Shown here: positions 17,821 through 26,629 of the stretch, piece by piece
Numbering within the stretch: position 1 is the stretch's first letter
How the letters are laid out: each line of letters starts with the position of its first letter
NCBI RefSeq assembly: GCF_048263515.1
Contig: NZ_JBLXEC010000001.1
Span: 434,001-498,000 of the forward strand
DNA from: Marinovum sp048263515
GTDB lineage: Bacteria > Pseudomonadota > Alphaproteobacteria > Rhodobacterales > Rhodobacteraceae
Direction of reading: 5' to 3'
Length of the DNA stretch: 64,000 nucleotides
Position numbers and translations under genes: made by a program
Notes under the pieces: model-generated
Databases searched by the model: none
Seen by the model: the letters and a program-made list of their open reading frames with translations, nothing else
Told to the model about the DNA's origin: nothing

Positions 17821-18480
17821 ATGAAAGATATTCAGACCACCCTCCGCCAATCGCTCGTCGATGCCTGCCAGAGCCTCGCATCCCTGGGCCTGACTCAGGG
17901 CACGTCCGGAAACGTGTCGGTGCGCTGCGGCGACAAGATGCTGATCTCGCCCTCGGCGACACCCTATGAAGACCTGACGCCCGAGATGATCGTCGAAATG
18001 CCGCTTGACCGGAACGATGGCACTTGGTCCGGCCCGCTCAAACCCTCGACCGAATGGCGGTTTCACCTCGACATGTTGCAGTCGCGGTCCGACGTGAATG
18101 CGGTCGTCCACGGTCATCCGACCTATTGCACCGCGCTTGCCATTGCCCGCAAATCGATACCGCGCTGCCACTACATGATCGCGGCTTTCGGAGGCGATGA
18201 CGTCCGATGTGCTGGCTACGCGCGGTTCGGGTCCGAAGAGCTCTCCGAACTCGTCAAGGAGGCGATGAAGGACCGGACCGCCTGTTTGATGGCCAACCAT
18301 GGCGCGCTGGCGCTTGGCTCGGATTTGCGCAAAGCGCTCTGGCGTGCCGTCGAGCTGGAGGCCATTGCCCAGCAATACTACCTGTCGCTCGCCATCGGCG
18401 GGCCGGTGCTGCTGAGTGAAGAGGACATTGCCGAGACACATCAGGCCTTCGGCGGCTACGGGCTCCAGGATCAGCACTGA
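17821..18480 (+). CDS. Class II (Zn) aldolase, FucA/AraD family
   Basis: A 219-residue L-fuculose-phosphate-aldolase-like enzyme. It has the three zinc histidines His97 and His99 (VVHGHPT) and His160 (ANHGAL), with the catalytic Glu78 (KPSTEW). The spacing matches E. coli FucA (Glu73, His92, His94, His155). The family cleaves ketose 1-phosphates to DHAP and an aldehyde, or epimerises or decarboxylates related sugar phosphates. With an EryA-like kinase and EryB-like dehydrogenase in the operon, it could cleave the resulting ketose phosphate. Substrate length (C4, C5 or C6) cannot be deduced. Confidence 0.88.
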   Translation: MKDIQTTLRQSLVDACQSLASLGLTQGTSGNVSVRCGDKMLISPSATPYEDLTPEMIVEMPLDRNDGTWSGPLKPSTEWRFHLDMLQSRSDVNAVVHGHPTYCTALAIARKSIPRCHYMIAAFGGDDVRCAGYARFGSEELSELVKEAMKDRTACLMANHGALALGSDLRKALWRAVELEAIAQQYYLSLAIGGPVLLSEEDIAETHQAFGGYGLQDQH

Positions 18481-18557
18481 CGACGTGACACGCATTTCCC
18501 GGCGCCGGCTCTTCCAGACCCGGCACCAGGTTTTCCAGAAAAACGAGGCGGCGGAAC

Positions 18558-20057
18558 ATGGCGGAAACGCGAAAGGTCGATCTTTTCGTTATCGGCGGGG
18601 GCATCAATGGCGCGGGCATTGCCCGGGATGCTGCAGGTCGGGGTCTGAGCGTCGTGCTGTGCGAAAAGGACGATCTTGCCGAAGGCACCTCGTCCCGATC
18701 GGGCAAGCTGGTGCATGGCGGTCTGAGGTATCTGGAGTATTTCGAGTTCTCGCTGGTCCGCAAGGCGCTGATCGAGCGCGAGACCCTGATGCGCAACGCG
18801 CCTCACATCATCTGGCCGATGCGCTTTGTCCTGCCGCATTCCGGTCAGGACCGCCCGGCCTGGCTCGTGCGGCTGGGGTTGTTCCTCTACGACCATCTGG
18901 GGGGCCGGGCCAGGCTGCCGGGCACACGCAGGCTGGATCTGCGGCGGGCCCCCGAAGGCCAGGCGATCCGAGACACATTCTGCAAGGCGTTTGAATACTC
19001 CGACTGCTGGGTCGACGACTCCAGGCTTGTGGTGCTCAACGCAATGGACGCTGCGGAACGCGGGGCCCTCGTCTTGACACGCGCGCCTTGCATCGCCGCG
19101 CGACGGGAAACCGGAGGATGGCGGGTCACCACGCGCCACTCCGGGTCCGGCGCGGTTCGGGAATTTGAGGCGCGCGCCCTTGTCAATGCGACCGGGCCCT
19201 GGGTCAGCGACATCATCACGGATGTGGCGGCTTCGTCCAGTCGCCGCAATGTGCGAATGGTCAGAGGAAGCCATGTCATCGTGCCCAAGTTCTGGCGCGG
19301 CGAACATGCCTACCTTGTTCAGAACCACGACAAACGCGTTATCTTCATCAACCCCTATGAGGGCGACAAGGCCTTGATCGGCACCACGGACATTGCCCAC
19401 GATGGCCCGGCCGATCAGGTTCAGCCGGATGAGGCCGAGATCGCCTATTTGCTGGATGCGGTGAATAGGTATTTCAAGGAGCAGCTGTCGCGCGAAGACG
19501 TGCAGAGGGCCTATGCCGGGGTCCGGGCGCTTTTCGACGACGGAAAAGGCAACCCGTCTGCGGTGACGCGCGACTATGTACTCGATCTGGATGAAAAGGA
19601 CGGCATCCCGCTGCTCAACGTCTTCGGCGGAAAGATCACGACGTTCCGCGAGCTGTCGCAAAGGGCACTTCACCAACTGAGGCCTTGGTTTCCACATCTC
19701 GGCGGCGACTGGACCGGTGCCGCCCCGCTGCCCGGCGGGAACATGGAAGGCGCGGATTTCGAAATGTTCGTCAATCAGGTCAAGGCCGAGTACCCTTGGC
19801 TGCCGCGCACCCTCCTGCTCCACTACGCACGGCTCTACGGGACGCGAATGCGGCGCCTGCTCGGCGAGGCACGGTCAGTCGAGGACCTCGGCCGGCATTT
19901 CGGCGGCGCGCTTTATGAAGCCGAAGCCCTTTACCTGCGCCAGTCCGAATGGGCCGAAACCGCGCAAGACGTCCTCTGGAGGCGCACCAAGCACAGTCTG
20001 CACCTGACACAGCCTGAGCAACTGGCGTTTGCCCGATGGTTTGAGGAGTTTGTGTGA
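18558..20057 (+). CDS. FAD-dependent polyol-phosphate dehydrogenase, GlpD/EryB-like
   Basis: A 499-residue glycerol-3-phosphate-dehydrogenase-family flavoprotein. The FAD-binding motif GGGINGAGIARDAAGRG lies near residues 12-28, followed by GTSSRSGKLVHGGLRYLE. Typical GlpD stretches LVNATGPWVSDI, RMVRGSHVIVPKF and GGKITTFRELSQRAL are present. It passes electrons to the quinone pool and would sit on the inner face of the membrane. In this operon an EryB-like role, oxidising the product of the EryA-like kinase, fits better than glycerol use, because no glpK or glpF is nearby. It is the last gene of the operon. Confidence 0.85.
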   Translation: MAETRKVDLFVIGGGINGAGIARDAAGRGLSVVLCEKDDLAEGTSSRSGKLVHGGLRYLEYFEFSLVRKALIERETLMRNAPHIIWPMRFVLPHSGQDRPAWLVRLGLFLYDHLGGRARLPGTRRLDLRRAPEGQAIRDTFCKAFEYSDCWVDDSRLVVLNAMDAAERGALVLTRAPCIAARRETGGWRVTTRHSGSGAVREFEARALVNATGPWVSDIITDVAASSSRRNVRMVRGSHVIVPKFWRGEHAYLVQNHDKRVIFINPYEGDKALIGTTDIAHDGPADQVQPDEAEIAYLLDAVNRYFKEQLSREDVQRAYAGVRALFDDGKGNPSAVTRDYVLDLDEKDGIPLLNVFGGKITTFRELSQRALHQLRPWFPHLGGDWTGAAPLPGGNMEGADFEMFVNQVKAEYPWLPRTLLLHYARLYGTRMRRLLGEARSVEDLGRHFGGALYEAEALYLRQSEWAETAQDVLWRRTKHSLHLTQPEQLAFARWFEEFV

Positions 20058-20302
20058 GCTCTCCCTGAACCGCGGCGCCTATCGGGGTCAAGGACAGGGG
20101 CGTTGGCCTTGCCTCCGTCATCCGTCGTGCTGCCGTGTGTCAGGAAAGACGTCGCAAAGGCAAACTACCGAGGGGCTTTTGCACCAGACGGCCTCGTTTT
20201 TTCCGATTTTATTCCAAGTACCTATCAGCTGCTGACCGGCCCTGTCTTTGACCTTGCCGAACCACCTTTTCGGCCGTGCAGACACTCGACCTGTCGGGAC
20301 AG

Positions 20303-21007
20303 TCAGGTCGCACCCGGGGGAGGGGCGCTTGGTTTGCGTCCGTGTCCGGCTGGCTTCTCCGTCGCCGCATTCCAGTAGGAACCTTCCTTGCGGTCTATGT
20401 GACAGGCGAGAAGCGACAGGGCGGTTTCGACGTCGCGGTCCCTCGCGGCCTTGGTGATCAGGATGTGCTCCTGATAGGATTTCTCCATGTGGTCGTTGTG
20501 CCGACCAAGGCGGTTTCTGAGCGCCGCCATCTTCAGGGCGATGGTCTGAAAGGCGTCGTTCAGGAAGCGATTGTCGGCATGGTCGAAGAAGCTTTGGTGA
20601 AAGACCGTGTCCTCGGCAAGATAGGCCGCGTCGTTGCCGTCCTCGCGCGCCGCAGTCATCTTGTCGATGCTGGCCTCGAGCGCGGCCGCCAGGGCCTCCG
20701 GATCGGAGAGGATGGCCTGCCGCAGGGCCGCCGTCTCGAGGCAGGTTCTGGCATCGCACAATTTGGCGAGCTCCTCTGGCTCGAGATTGAAGACGAATGA
20801 ACCGCGCTGCGGCTCCACGATCAACAGCCCCTCCATCTCGAGACGATTGATCGCTTCGCGCACCGGTGTGCGGCTCACGCCAAGATCCTTGGCGATTCGG
20901 GCTTCTGAGAGTTGACCGCCGAGCTCGAACTCTCCGCCGACGATACGGTCGCGAAGGTCCGAAGTTACCAGTTCGGTCAATGACTTGGGTCGGTTCAACA
21001 ATACCAC
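20303..21007 (-). CDS. GntR-family regulator, FadR/FCD subfamily, of the TRAP operon
   Basis: A 234-residue protein with an N-terminal winged HTH (AKDLGVSRTPVREAINRLEMEGLL) and an all-helical FCD effector domain containing metal-type Asp/His positions (VFHQSFFDHADN). Such regulators usually respond to carboxylate or sugar-acid ligands. It is divergent from a TRAP operon, and the intergenic region holds a strong inverted repeat, so it very likely controls that operon and itself. The 245 bp between its 3' end and the upstream flavoprotein gene hold nothing I can recognise. Confidence 0.9.
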   Translation of the reverse strand: MVLLNRPKSLTELVTSDLRDRIVGGEFELGGQLSEARIAKDLGVSRTPVREAINRLEMEGLLIVEPQRGSFVFNLEPEELAKLCDARTCLETAALRQAILSDPEALAAALEASIDKMTAAREDGNDAAYLAEDTVFHQSFFDHADNRFLNDAFQTIALKMAALRNRLGRHNDHMEKSYQEHILITKAARDRDVETALSLLACHIDRKEGSYWNAATEKPAGHGRKPSAPPPGAT

Positions 21008-21041
21008 GGGCGTCTCCTTTGTCCCAGCTTATCACCGCCCG

Positions 21042-21094
21042 AACTGGCATACAATGTGTTACCACTTGACGAGGTAGCATACTGTATGCCAGTT
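21042..21094. promoter_or_regulatory. Operator-like inverted repeats in front of the TRAP operon
   Basis: AACTGGCATACA (21042-21053) and TGTATGCCAGTT (21083-21094) are perfect 12-bp inverted arms 29 nt apart. Inside the right arm, GCATAC-T-GTATGC (21077-21089) is itself a perfect palindrome. FadR-type GntR proteins bind short palindromes of this size. The region lies between the divergent gntR and dctQ starts, so one or both elements are probably the regulator's operators. A TTGACG at 21066-21071 could be a -35 element. Confidence 0.6.
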
Positions 21095-21127
21095 TCTGTC
21101 GGGCAAGGGATGGAGGTCCTGTTGAGA

Positions 21128-21628
21128 ATGTTTGAAACCATATTCACCGCAGCCAACCGGGCCCTGGTGGCCGGTCTGCTGGCGGGGGTCTTTCTGATCG
21201 TCTTTGCCAACGTGGTGGGGCGATACGGGTTCGGGGTTTCGCTGGCCTGGATCGAAGAGGCGGCTCGTCACATGATGATCCTCGGCGCCTTCTGCGGCGC
21301 AGGGCTGGCGCTGCGCGAAGGTCGGCTGGTGGCGATTACCGCGCTGCCGGATCACCTGCCCGCAGGGGCCCGCATTGCGCTGCGCTGGATCATTGTCGCG
21401 GTGATGTTCGCCTTCATGGCCGTCCTGCTCTGGCTCGGGCTCAAGTTCGTGGCCTTCGGCTGGGACAAGGAAACCATGTCGACCGGTATCTCCCGCGGGA
21501 TCCCCTACATGGCCATCCCGCTGGGCTGCGCGATCTTCCTCGTTCATCTGGCGCTCTTTGCGCGCCGCTTCGTTGTGCAGGAGTTCGAATTTCATGCCGA
21601 GGACACGCCCTCGGATCGGCAGGTGTGA
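21128..21628 (+). CDS. dctQ: TRAP transporter small permease (DctQ)
   Basis: A 166-residue membrane protein with four TM helices. It has the DctQ-typical FANVVGRYGFGVSLAWIEEAARHMMI segment and a LREGRLVAI loop. TRAP systems are sodium-driven importers of carboxylates. I chose ATG 21128, 11 nt after GGAGG; TTG 21122 and ATG 21110 are in frame and possible, and the frame is open further upstream into the operator region. Its end overlaps the large permease start by 4 bp. Confidence 0.88.
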   Translation: MFETIFTAANRALVAGLLAGVFLIVFANVVGRYGFGVSLAWIEEAARHMMILGAFCGAGLALREGRLVAITALPDHLPAGARIALRWIIVAVMFAFMAVLLWLGLKFVAFGWDKETMSTGISRGIPYMAIPLGCAIFLVHLALFARRFVVQEFEFHAEDTPSDRQV

Positions 21629-22917
21629 CCATGGCCAAGACCCTGATCCTGCTGTTCTTCGCGACCCTGCTGCTCAGCGTGCCGGTTGCCTTCACCATGG
21701 GAATTGCCGGGCTGTCGGCGATCCTGCTGCACGGCGGGCTGAACCCGCTGATCGCAACCCAACGCCTGTTTGCCGGGATCGACAGCTTTCCGCTGATGGC
21801 CGTGCCCTTCTTCATCCTGGCGTCGGAGCTGATGACGGCCTGCGGGCTGACCAATGCGCTCCTGCGCTTTGCCAATGCTCTGGTGGGCCATGTGCGCGGC
21901 GGGCTGGGGCATGTGAACATCCTGGTCTCGATGCTCTTTGCCGGGATCAGCGGCTCGGCATTGGCCGATGCGGCAGGGCCCTCGGCCATCGTCATGCGGA
22001 TGATGCGCGAGGCGGGCTACGAGAAGAACTATGCCGGCGCGCTTTCCGCCGCGACGGCGACCATCGGGCCGATCATCCCGCCGTCGATCCTGGCCGTGAT
22101 CTTTGCGATCTCGACCACCGGTGTCACCGTTGCCGGCCTGTTTTTGGCAGGAATCCTGCCGGGGCTGCTGCTGGGCCTGTCGCTTGCGGTGGCCAACCAC
22201 ATCGTCTCGACACGGCACGGCTATCGCGGCCGCGAACACCGGGCCGACCGCGCCGAGCTGCGCCGGACGACGCTTGCCGCGCTGCCCGCTCTGATCATGC
22301 CGGCGATCATCCTGGGCGGCATCCTGTTCGGCATCTTCACCCCGACGGAAGCCGGTGCAGTAGCCTCGGCCTATGCCCTGATCCTCGGCTTCATCCTGCG
22401 CGCTTTTTCGCTCCGCTCGATCTACCAGGCCTTTGTCAGGGCTGCGGTCATCACTTCGTCCGTGTTCCTGATCGTGGCGATGGCGTCGATCTTTGCCTGG
22501 CTTCTGACCTACCTGCAGATCCCGCAATCGCTGGCCGAGATGATCACCGGCATCACCGAGAACCGCATCGGCATCCTGTTCATCCTGGCCGGGTTCGCGC
22601 TGATCTGCGGCTTCTTCATCGACACGCTGCCGGCGCTGATCATCCTGACACCGATTCTCGGGCCCATTGCCTATTCCGCCGGGATCGACCCGCTGCAATT
22701 CGGCATGATGCTGGTTCTGAACCTGACCATCGGCATGATCACGCCCCCGGTCGGCCCGGTGCTCTTCGTGATCGCCACGGTCGGGCAGCTGAAGATCGAG
22801 TCCCTGTCAAAGGCGGTGCTGCCGCTTCTGCTGGCCGAGCTCGTGGTGCTTCTTCTCGTCATTCTCGTGCCGGAAGTAAGCACCTTCGTCCCCAACTTCT
22901 TTGGGTTTGCAAACTGA
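21625..22917 (+). CDS. dctM: TRAP transporter large permease (DctM)
   Basis: A 430-residue integral membrane protein of about 12 TM segments, the normal DctM size. Characteristic stretches are GIDSFPLMAVPFFILASELM, FAGISGSALADAAG, SAATATIGPIIPPSI and ITPPVGPVLFVIATVGQLKI. It forms the cation-coupled transport subunit with the small permease encoded by the overlapping upstream gene. Confidence 0.95.
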   Translation: MTMAKTLILLFFATLLLSVPVAFTMGIAGLSAILLHGGLNPLIATQRLFAGIDSFPLMAVPFFILASELMTACGLTNALLRFANALVGHVRGGLGHVNILVSMLFAGISGSALADAAGPSAIVMRMMREAGYEKNYAGALSAATATIGPIIPPSILAVIFAISTTGVTVAGLFLAGILPGLLLGLSLAVANHIVSTRHGYRGREHRADRAELRRTTLAALPALIMPAIILGGILFGIFTPTEAGAVASAYALILGFILRAFSLRSIYQAFVRAAVITSSVFLIVAMASIFAWLLTYLQIPQSLAEMITGITENRIGILFILAGFALICGFFIDTLPALIILTPILGPIAYSAGIDPLQFGMMLVLNLTIGMITPPVGPVLFVIATVGQLKIESLSKAVLPLLLAELVVLLLVILVPEVSTFVPNFFGFAN

Positions 22918-22936
22918 CATGAAAGGGAGGAACCTC

Positions 22937-23944
22937 ATGAATTCCATGTCGCATCTGATGACCGCAGCCGCCGTCATCGCACTCTCCGCCGGCGCCGTCA
23001 GCGCCAAGGAGCTGAAGTACGCACATTTCCAGGCGGCAGACCTCAGTTCGCCGAAGCATGCCGCCGCTCTGGCCTTTGAATCCTGCGTCGAAGGCAAGAC
23101 ATCGGGCGGGATCGACGTTCAGATCTTCCCGGCCTCGCAGCTTGGCGGCGGCTCGGAAATCATCGAAGGCCTGCAACTGGGCACCGTCCAGATGGCGGCA
23201 ATTCATGATGGGCCGATTTCGGCGGTCTACAAGCCGTTCTCGGTGCTGGCGATCCCGTATCTTTTTGACGACCATGCGATGGCCTGGTCGGTCATGGATG
23301 GCGAGTTCGGCGACGCGATGGCCGAAGACATGCTGGCCAAGACCGGCATCCGCAGCTTTGGCGTGGCCGACAACGGCGTCCGCAACTTCACCAACAACGT
23401 GCGTCCGGTGGCAGAGCCCAAGGACATGGAGGGCCTCAAGATGCGCGTCATGACGGCGCCGGTCTGGGTCACGCTGGTCGAAAGCCTCGGCGCCTCGGCC
23501 ACGCCGGTGTCCTGGCCGGAACTGCCGGGCGCGCTGCAGCAGGGCGTCGTCGACGGTCAGGAGAACGGTGTGACCAACATCGTCAATGCCTCGCTCTATC
23601 AGCACCAGAAGTACGTCTCGCTCGATGGTCACGTGTTCAGCTGGCACGCCTACCTGATGTCCGACATATTCTATCAGTCGCTGACCGCTGACGAGCAGAC
23701 CGCCGTCACGCAATGCGTCGAGACCGCCAAGGTGATCCACCGCGGCATGACTGCGGCGCAGGACGCCAACGCCGGTGCCATCCTGTCCGGGAAAGGCATG
23801 GAGGTCGTGCCGGTCAACCCCGAGCAGAAGGCAGCGTTCCGCGCAGCGGCGCAGCCGGCGGTGCGGGCCCATGTCGTCGATGACATCGGCGCGGAATGGC
23901 CGGACCGGCTTGACGCGGCCATCGAAGCCTATCGGGCGAACTGA
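22937..23944 (+). CDS. dctP: TRAP transporter substrate-binding protein (DctP)
   Basis: A 335-residue periplasmic binding protein. A signal peptide (MTAAAVIALSAGAVSA) is followed by KELKYAHFQAAD. The conserved arginine that clamps the substrate carboxylate is in MEGLKMRVMTAP, and the later WPELPGALQQGVVDGQENG is a DctP hallmark. This supports an organic-acid ligand. The enzymes downstream (2-hydroxyacid dehydrogenase, KDG-kinase-like) suggest a sugar acid. AAAGGGAGG precedes the start. Confidence 0.93.
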   Translation: MNSMSHLMTAAAVIALSAGAVSAKELKYAHFQAADLSSPKHAAALAFESCVEGKTSGGIDVQIFPASQLGGGSEIIEGLQLGTVQMAAIHDGPISAVYKPFSVLAIPYLFDDHAMAWSVMDGEFGDAMAEDMLAKTGIRSFGVADNGVRNFTNNVRPVAEPKDMEGLKMRVMTAPVWVTLVESLGASATPVSWPELPGALQQGVVDGQENGVTNIVNASLYQHQKYVSLDGHVFSWHAYLMSDIFYQSLTADEQTAVTQCVETAKVIHRGMTAAQDANAGAILSGKGMEVVPVNPEQKAAFRAAAQPAVRAHVVDDIGAEWPDRLDAAIEAYRAN

Positions 23945-23947
23945 GCC

Positions 23948-24931
23948 ATGGGTCGGGACTGTCATGTCATGACCGCCAACGTGGTCGTTTTCGAGCCGGG
24001 CTATGCGGCCTATGAAACGGAACGCGAAGTGCTTGCCGATCACGATGTGTGCGTCACGCCCGTTGGCGCGGATGAGCCGGCGGTCCCGGCCCTGCGAGCG
24101 CTTGATCCGGTCGCCTTGCTGGTGCGCGAGCGCAAGGTCGGGGCGGCCGAGATCGACGCCTGCCCGAACCTGAAGATCATCGTGCGCTACGGCGTCGGAT
24201 ACGACAATGTCGATCTCGATCACGCCAGGGCGCGCGGCATCTACGTCACCAATGTGCCCGACTACGGCGCAGACCGCGAGGTCAGCGAACACGCGGTGGC
24301 ACTGTACCTGGCGGTGCAACGGCGGCTGGTCTCGCGCGATGGCGAGGTGCGGGCGCGCCAGTGGGGGATCGGTCAGGCGGCTCCGGTTCCCGGCCGCGAG
24401 GATGCGGTGCTGGGGCTGATCGGCTGCGGCAAGATCGGACTTCAGGCAGCGCGCAAGTTCCGCGCGCTTGGGTTCGGGCGCGTCATGGTCTTCGACCCCT
24501 ACCTCGATGAGGCAATCGCGCAGGAAGAGGGCCTTCTTTCCACCGATCTCGACACCCTGTGCCGCAGCGCCGACGTGATCAGCCTGCATGCGCCGTTGAC
24601 GCCGGAGACCCGCCACATCCTCGACGCCGACCGCATCGCGTTGATGAAGCCCGACGCCATCGTCGTGAACGTCTCACGCGGGGGGCTGGTTGATGAGGCG
24701 GCGCTGGCCGCAGCCCTCATCCAGGGCCGCATATTCGGCGCTGGCCTCGACGTCTTCGAGCAGGAGCCGGTGCGTCCGGACAATCCGCTTTTGGAGGCGC
24801 CGAACACCATCCTGACCGATCACGCCGCCTGGTACTCGGAGCGCACGGTCAGGCTGTTGCAGGCCAAGGCTGCCGAGGAAGTCAGCCGCGTGCTGAAGGG
24901 TGAGGCCCCCCTCAACTGGGTCAACAGATAG
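23948..24931 (+). CDS. D-isomer-specific 2-hydroxyacid dehydrogenase
   Basis: A 327-residue NAD-dependent enzyme of the PGDH/CtBP-like branch. The Rossmann motif GLIGCGKIGLQAARKF is present, with catalytic Arg244 (NVSRGGLVD), Glu273 (EQEP) and His292 (DHAA). The N-terminal IVRYGVGYDNVDLDHARARG is typical. It could reduce or oxidise a 2-oxo/2-hydroxy acid brought in by the TRAP system. ATG 23969 (MTANVVVFEPGY) is an equally plausible start, since neither has a clear Shine-Dalgarno sequence. Confidence 0.87.
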   Translation: MGRDCHVMTANVVVFEPGYAAYETEREVLADHDVCVTPVGADEPAVPALRALDPVALLVRERKVGAAEIDACPNLKIIVRYGVGYDNVDLDHARARGIYVTNVPDYGADREVSEHAVALYLAVQRRLVSRDGEVRARQWGIGQAAPVPGREDAVLGLIGCGKIGLQAARKFRALGFGRVMVFDPYLDEAIAQEEGLLSTDLDTLCRSADVISLHAPLTPETRHILDADRIALMKPDAIVVNVSRGGLVDEAALAAALIQGRIFGAGLDVFEQEPVRPDNPLLEAPNTILTDHAAWYSERTVRLLQAKAAEEVSRVLKGEAPLNWVNR

Positions 24932-24991
24932 ACACACCGGCGGTTGCGACTGCCTCCCGAAATCCAGAAACACAGAACAAGGATCACTCTC

Positions 24992-25642
24992 ATGGATACC
25001 AAAGAACTCGTCGCCGGCTTCCGCCAGGTTGCAACCGCCTCGGTCGCGGATGCGGTCGACAAGATCGCCGGGCGCGGCGGCTTTCTGCCGTCGTCGATCA
25101 AGCCGCGCATCAACGACAGGAAAATCGTCGGCCCGGCCGTCACCATCCTCGAAGGCCCGACCGACGAATTCCTGCCGCCGCAGCACGCGCTGGACGCCAT
25201 CGACGAGGCCGAGGAAGGCTCGATCATCGTGATCTCGACCAATGGCACCACCGACGTGGCGCTCTGGGGCGGGTTGATGACAGCGGGCGCCGTGGCCAAC
25301 AAGCACGAGGCAGCGGTGCTTGACGGCGGCGTGCGTGATCTCGTCGAGATCAAACGCGACTACGACTTCCCGGTCTATTCGCGCGAGGTGTCGCCGGGCA
25401 CCACGCTGGGCCGGATCAAGACCCTGTCGGCCAATACCGAGATCTCGATGGGCAATGTCATCGTGCGCCCCGGTGACATCGTCGTGGGTGACGTGGACGG
25501 CGTTGTCGTCGTGCCGCGTGACCACGCCGAAGCGGTGCTGGAGATGGCGCAGGAGATCGACGAACGCGAAGCCGAGCAGGCCAAGCTGATCATCGCCAGC
25601 GGCTCGTTGCGCGACGGGCTGGCGAAATACGGCCGCATCTGA
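24992..25642 (+). CDS. RraA-family protein (HMG/CHA-aldolase-like)
   Basis: A 216-residue member of the RraA / 4-hydroxy-4-methyl-2-oxoglutarate aldolase family. The signature stretch runs GGLMTAGAVANKHEAAVLDG then GVRDLVEIK, with the metal/substrate Arg-Asp pair in GGVRDL, and is followed by GDIVVGDVDGVVVVPR. Catalytic members cleave 4-hydroxy-2-oxo acids to pyruvate or decarboxylate oxaloacetate. In a TRAP operon with sugar-acid enzymes an aldolase or decarboxylase role is more likely than RNase E inhibition, but the substrate is unknown. Confidence 0.85.
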   Translation: MDTKELVAGFRQVATASVADAVDKIAGRGGFLPSSIKPRINDRKIVGPAVTILEGPTDEFLPPQHALDAIDEAEEGSIIVISTNGTTDVALWGGLMTAGAVANKHEAAVLDGGVRDLVEIKRDYDFPVYSREVSPGTTLGRIKTLSANTEISMGNVIVRPGDIVVGDVDGVVVVPRDHAEAVLEMAQEIDEREAEQAKLIIASGSLRDGLAKYGRI

Positions 25643-25659
25643 CGCCGTGCCCTGACCTG

Positions 25660-25681
25660 GCCGCGCCGGCTCCGGCGCGGC
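25660..25681 (+). other. Intra-operon GC hairpin after the RraA-like gene
   Basis: GCCGCGCCGG and CCGGCGCGGC pair perfectly around a 2-nt centre (an effective loop of about 4-6 nt). It lies in the 60-bp gap between two co-directional genes and has no T tract, so partial attenuation or mRNA stabilisation is more likely than full termination. Confidence 0.45.
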
Positions 25682-25702
25682 TCCTTCCATACAGAAAGAG
25701 AC

Positions 25703-26629
25703 ATGCACATGACGCCCGACATCCTGTGCCTCGGCGAACCGATGCTGGAGTTCAACCAGCAGCCCGACGGCACTTACCTGCCTGGCCATGGCGGCGATAC
25801 TTCGAATGCGGCAGTGGCCGCGGCCCGTCAAGGTGCCAGGGTCGGCATGCTCACCCACCTGGGCAATGATGCCTTCGGCAAATCCTTCCTCGATCTCTGG
25901 CAAGGCGAAGGCATCGACACATCTCTGGTCCGGCAGGTCGACGACGCCCACACTGGCGTCTACTTCGTGACACACGGGCCGGAGGGCCATCAGTTCAGCT
26001 ACCTGCGCGCCGGATCGGCCGCGAGCCGCATGGGCCCCGACGATCTGTCGGCGGCCGCGCTGCAGCGGACGAAGATTCTCCACGTCTCGGCCATCAGCCA
26101 GGCAATTTCTGACACTGCGGCCGACGCGGTGTTCGAGGCGATCCGCGTCGTCAGGGCGGCGGGCGGCAAGGTGTCCTACGACACCAATCTGCGCCTGAAG
26201 CTCTGGCCGCTGGACCGTGCCCGTGCCGTGACCCACGCGGCCGCTGCGCAGAGCGATATCGTCCTGCCCGGGCTCGACGACGCCCGTCAGCTGACCGGTC
26301 TGACCGATCGCGATGACATTGCGAGCTTCTATCTCGACCTCGGGGCCGAGATCGTGGCGCTGACCCTCGGCGCCGAGGGATCGCTTGTCGCAACGCGGGA
26401 GAGGCGAGAACGGATTGCGGGACGCAAGGTCGCTGCGGTCGATGCCAATGCCGCGGGCGACACTTTTGACGGCGCGTTTCTCGCGCGGACCGTTGCCGGA
26501 GACGACCCCTTCGCCGCCGCGCGATACGCCAATGCGGCGGCCGCGCTCACGACGCTGGGGTTCGGCGCCGTCACCCCGATGCCGCGCAAGGAAGCCGTCA
26601 TCGCATTCCTGTCAGAGGAGGCCGCGTGA
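25703..26629 (+). CDS. PfkB-family sugar kinase, 2-keto-3-deoxygluconate kinase-like
   Basis: A 308-residue ribokinase-fold enzyme. The substrate motif is GHGGDTSNAAVAAARQG, and the C-terminal ANAAGDTFDGAFL holds the catalytic Asp253. The opening LCLGEPMLEFNQQ and the FSYLRAGSAASRM segment are typical of KdgK, which phosphorylates KDG to KDPG for cleavage by an Entner-Doudoroff aldolase. No aldolase of that type (Eda) is encoded in this operon. ATG 25709 (MTPDIL) is an alternative start. The stop overlaps the next start as TGATG. Confidence 0.85.
   Translation: MHMTPDILCLGEPMLEFNQQPDGTYLPGHGGDTSNAAVAAARQGARVGMLTHLGNDAFGKSFLDLWQGEGIDTSLVRQVDDAHTGVYFVTHGPEGHQFSYLRAGSAASRMGPDDLSAAALQRTKILHVSAISQAISDTAADAVFEAIRVVRAAGGKVSYDTNLRLKLWPLDRARAVTHAAAAQSDIVLPGLDDARQLTGLTDRDDIASFYLDLGAEIVALTLGAEGSLVATRERRERIAGRKVAAVDANAAGDTFDGAFLARTVAGDDPFAAARYANAAAALTTLGFGAVTPMPRKEAVIAFLSEEAA

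Noticed and set aside
18558..20057. Glycerol catabolic glpD
   Set aside because: No glpK, glpF or glpR neighbours; an EryA-like kinase gene is in the same operon, making an EryB-like role more likely, though GlpD cannot be formally excluded.
5585..20057. Classical erythritol (ery) operon
   Set aside because: eryC, eryD, tpi and rpiB homologues are missing, and ribitol-specific enzymes plus a sulfatase are present instead.
22859..24616. 585-codon - strand frame opposite dctP and the hydroxyacid dehydrogenase
   Set aside because: Shadow of two strongly supported + strand genes; its composition is Arg/His/Asp-rich with no domain.
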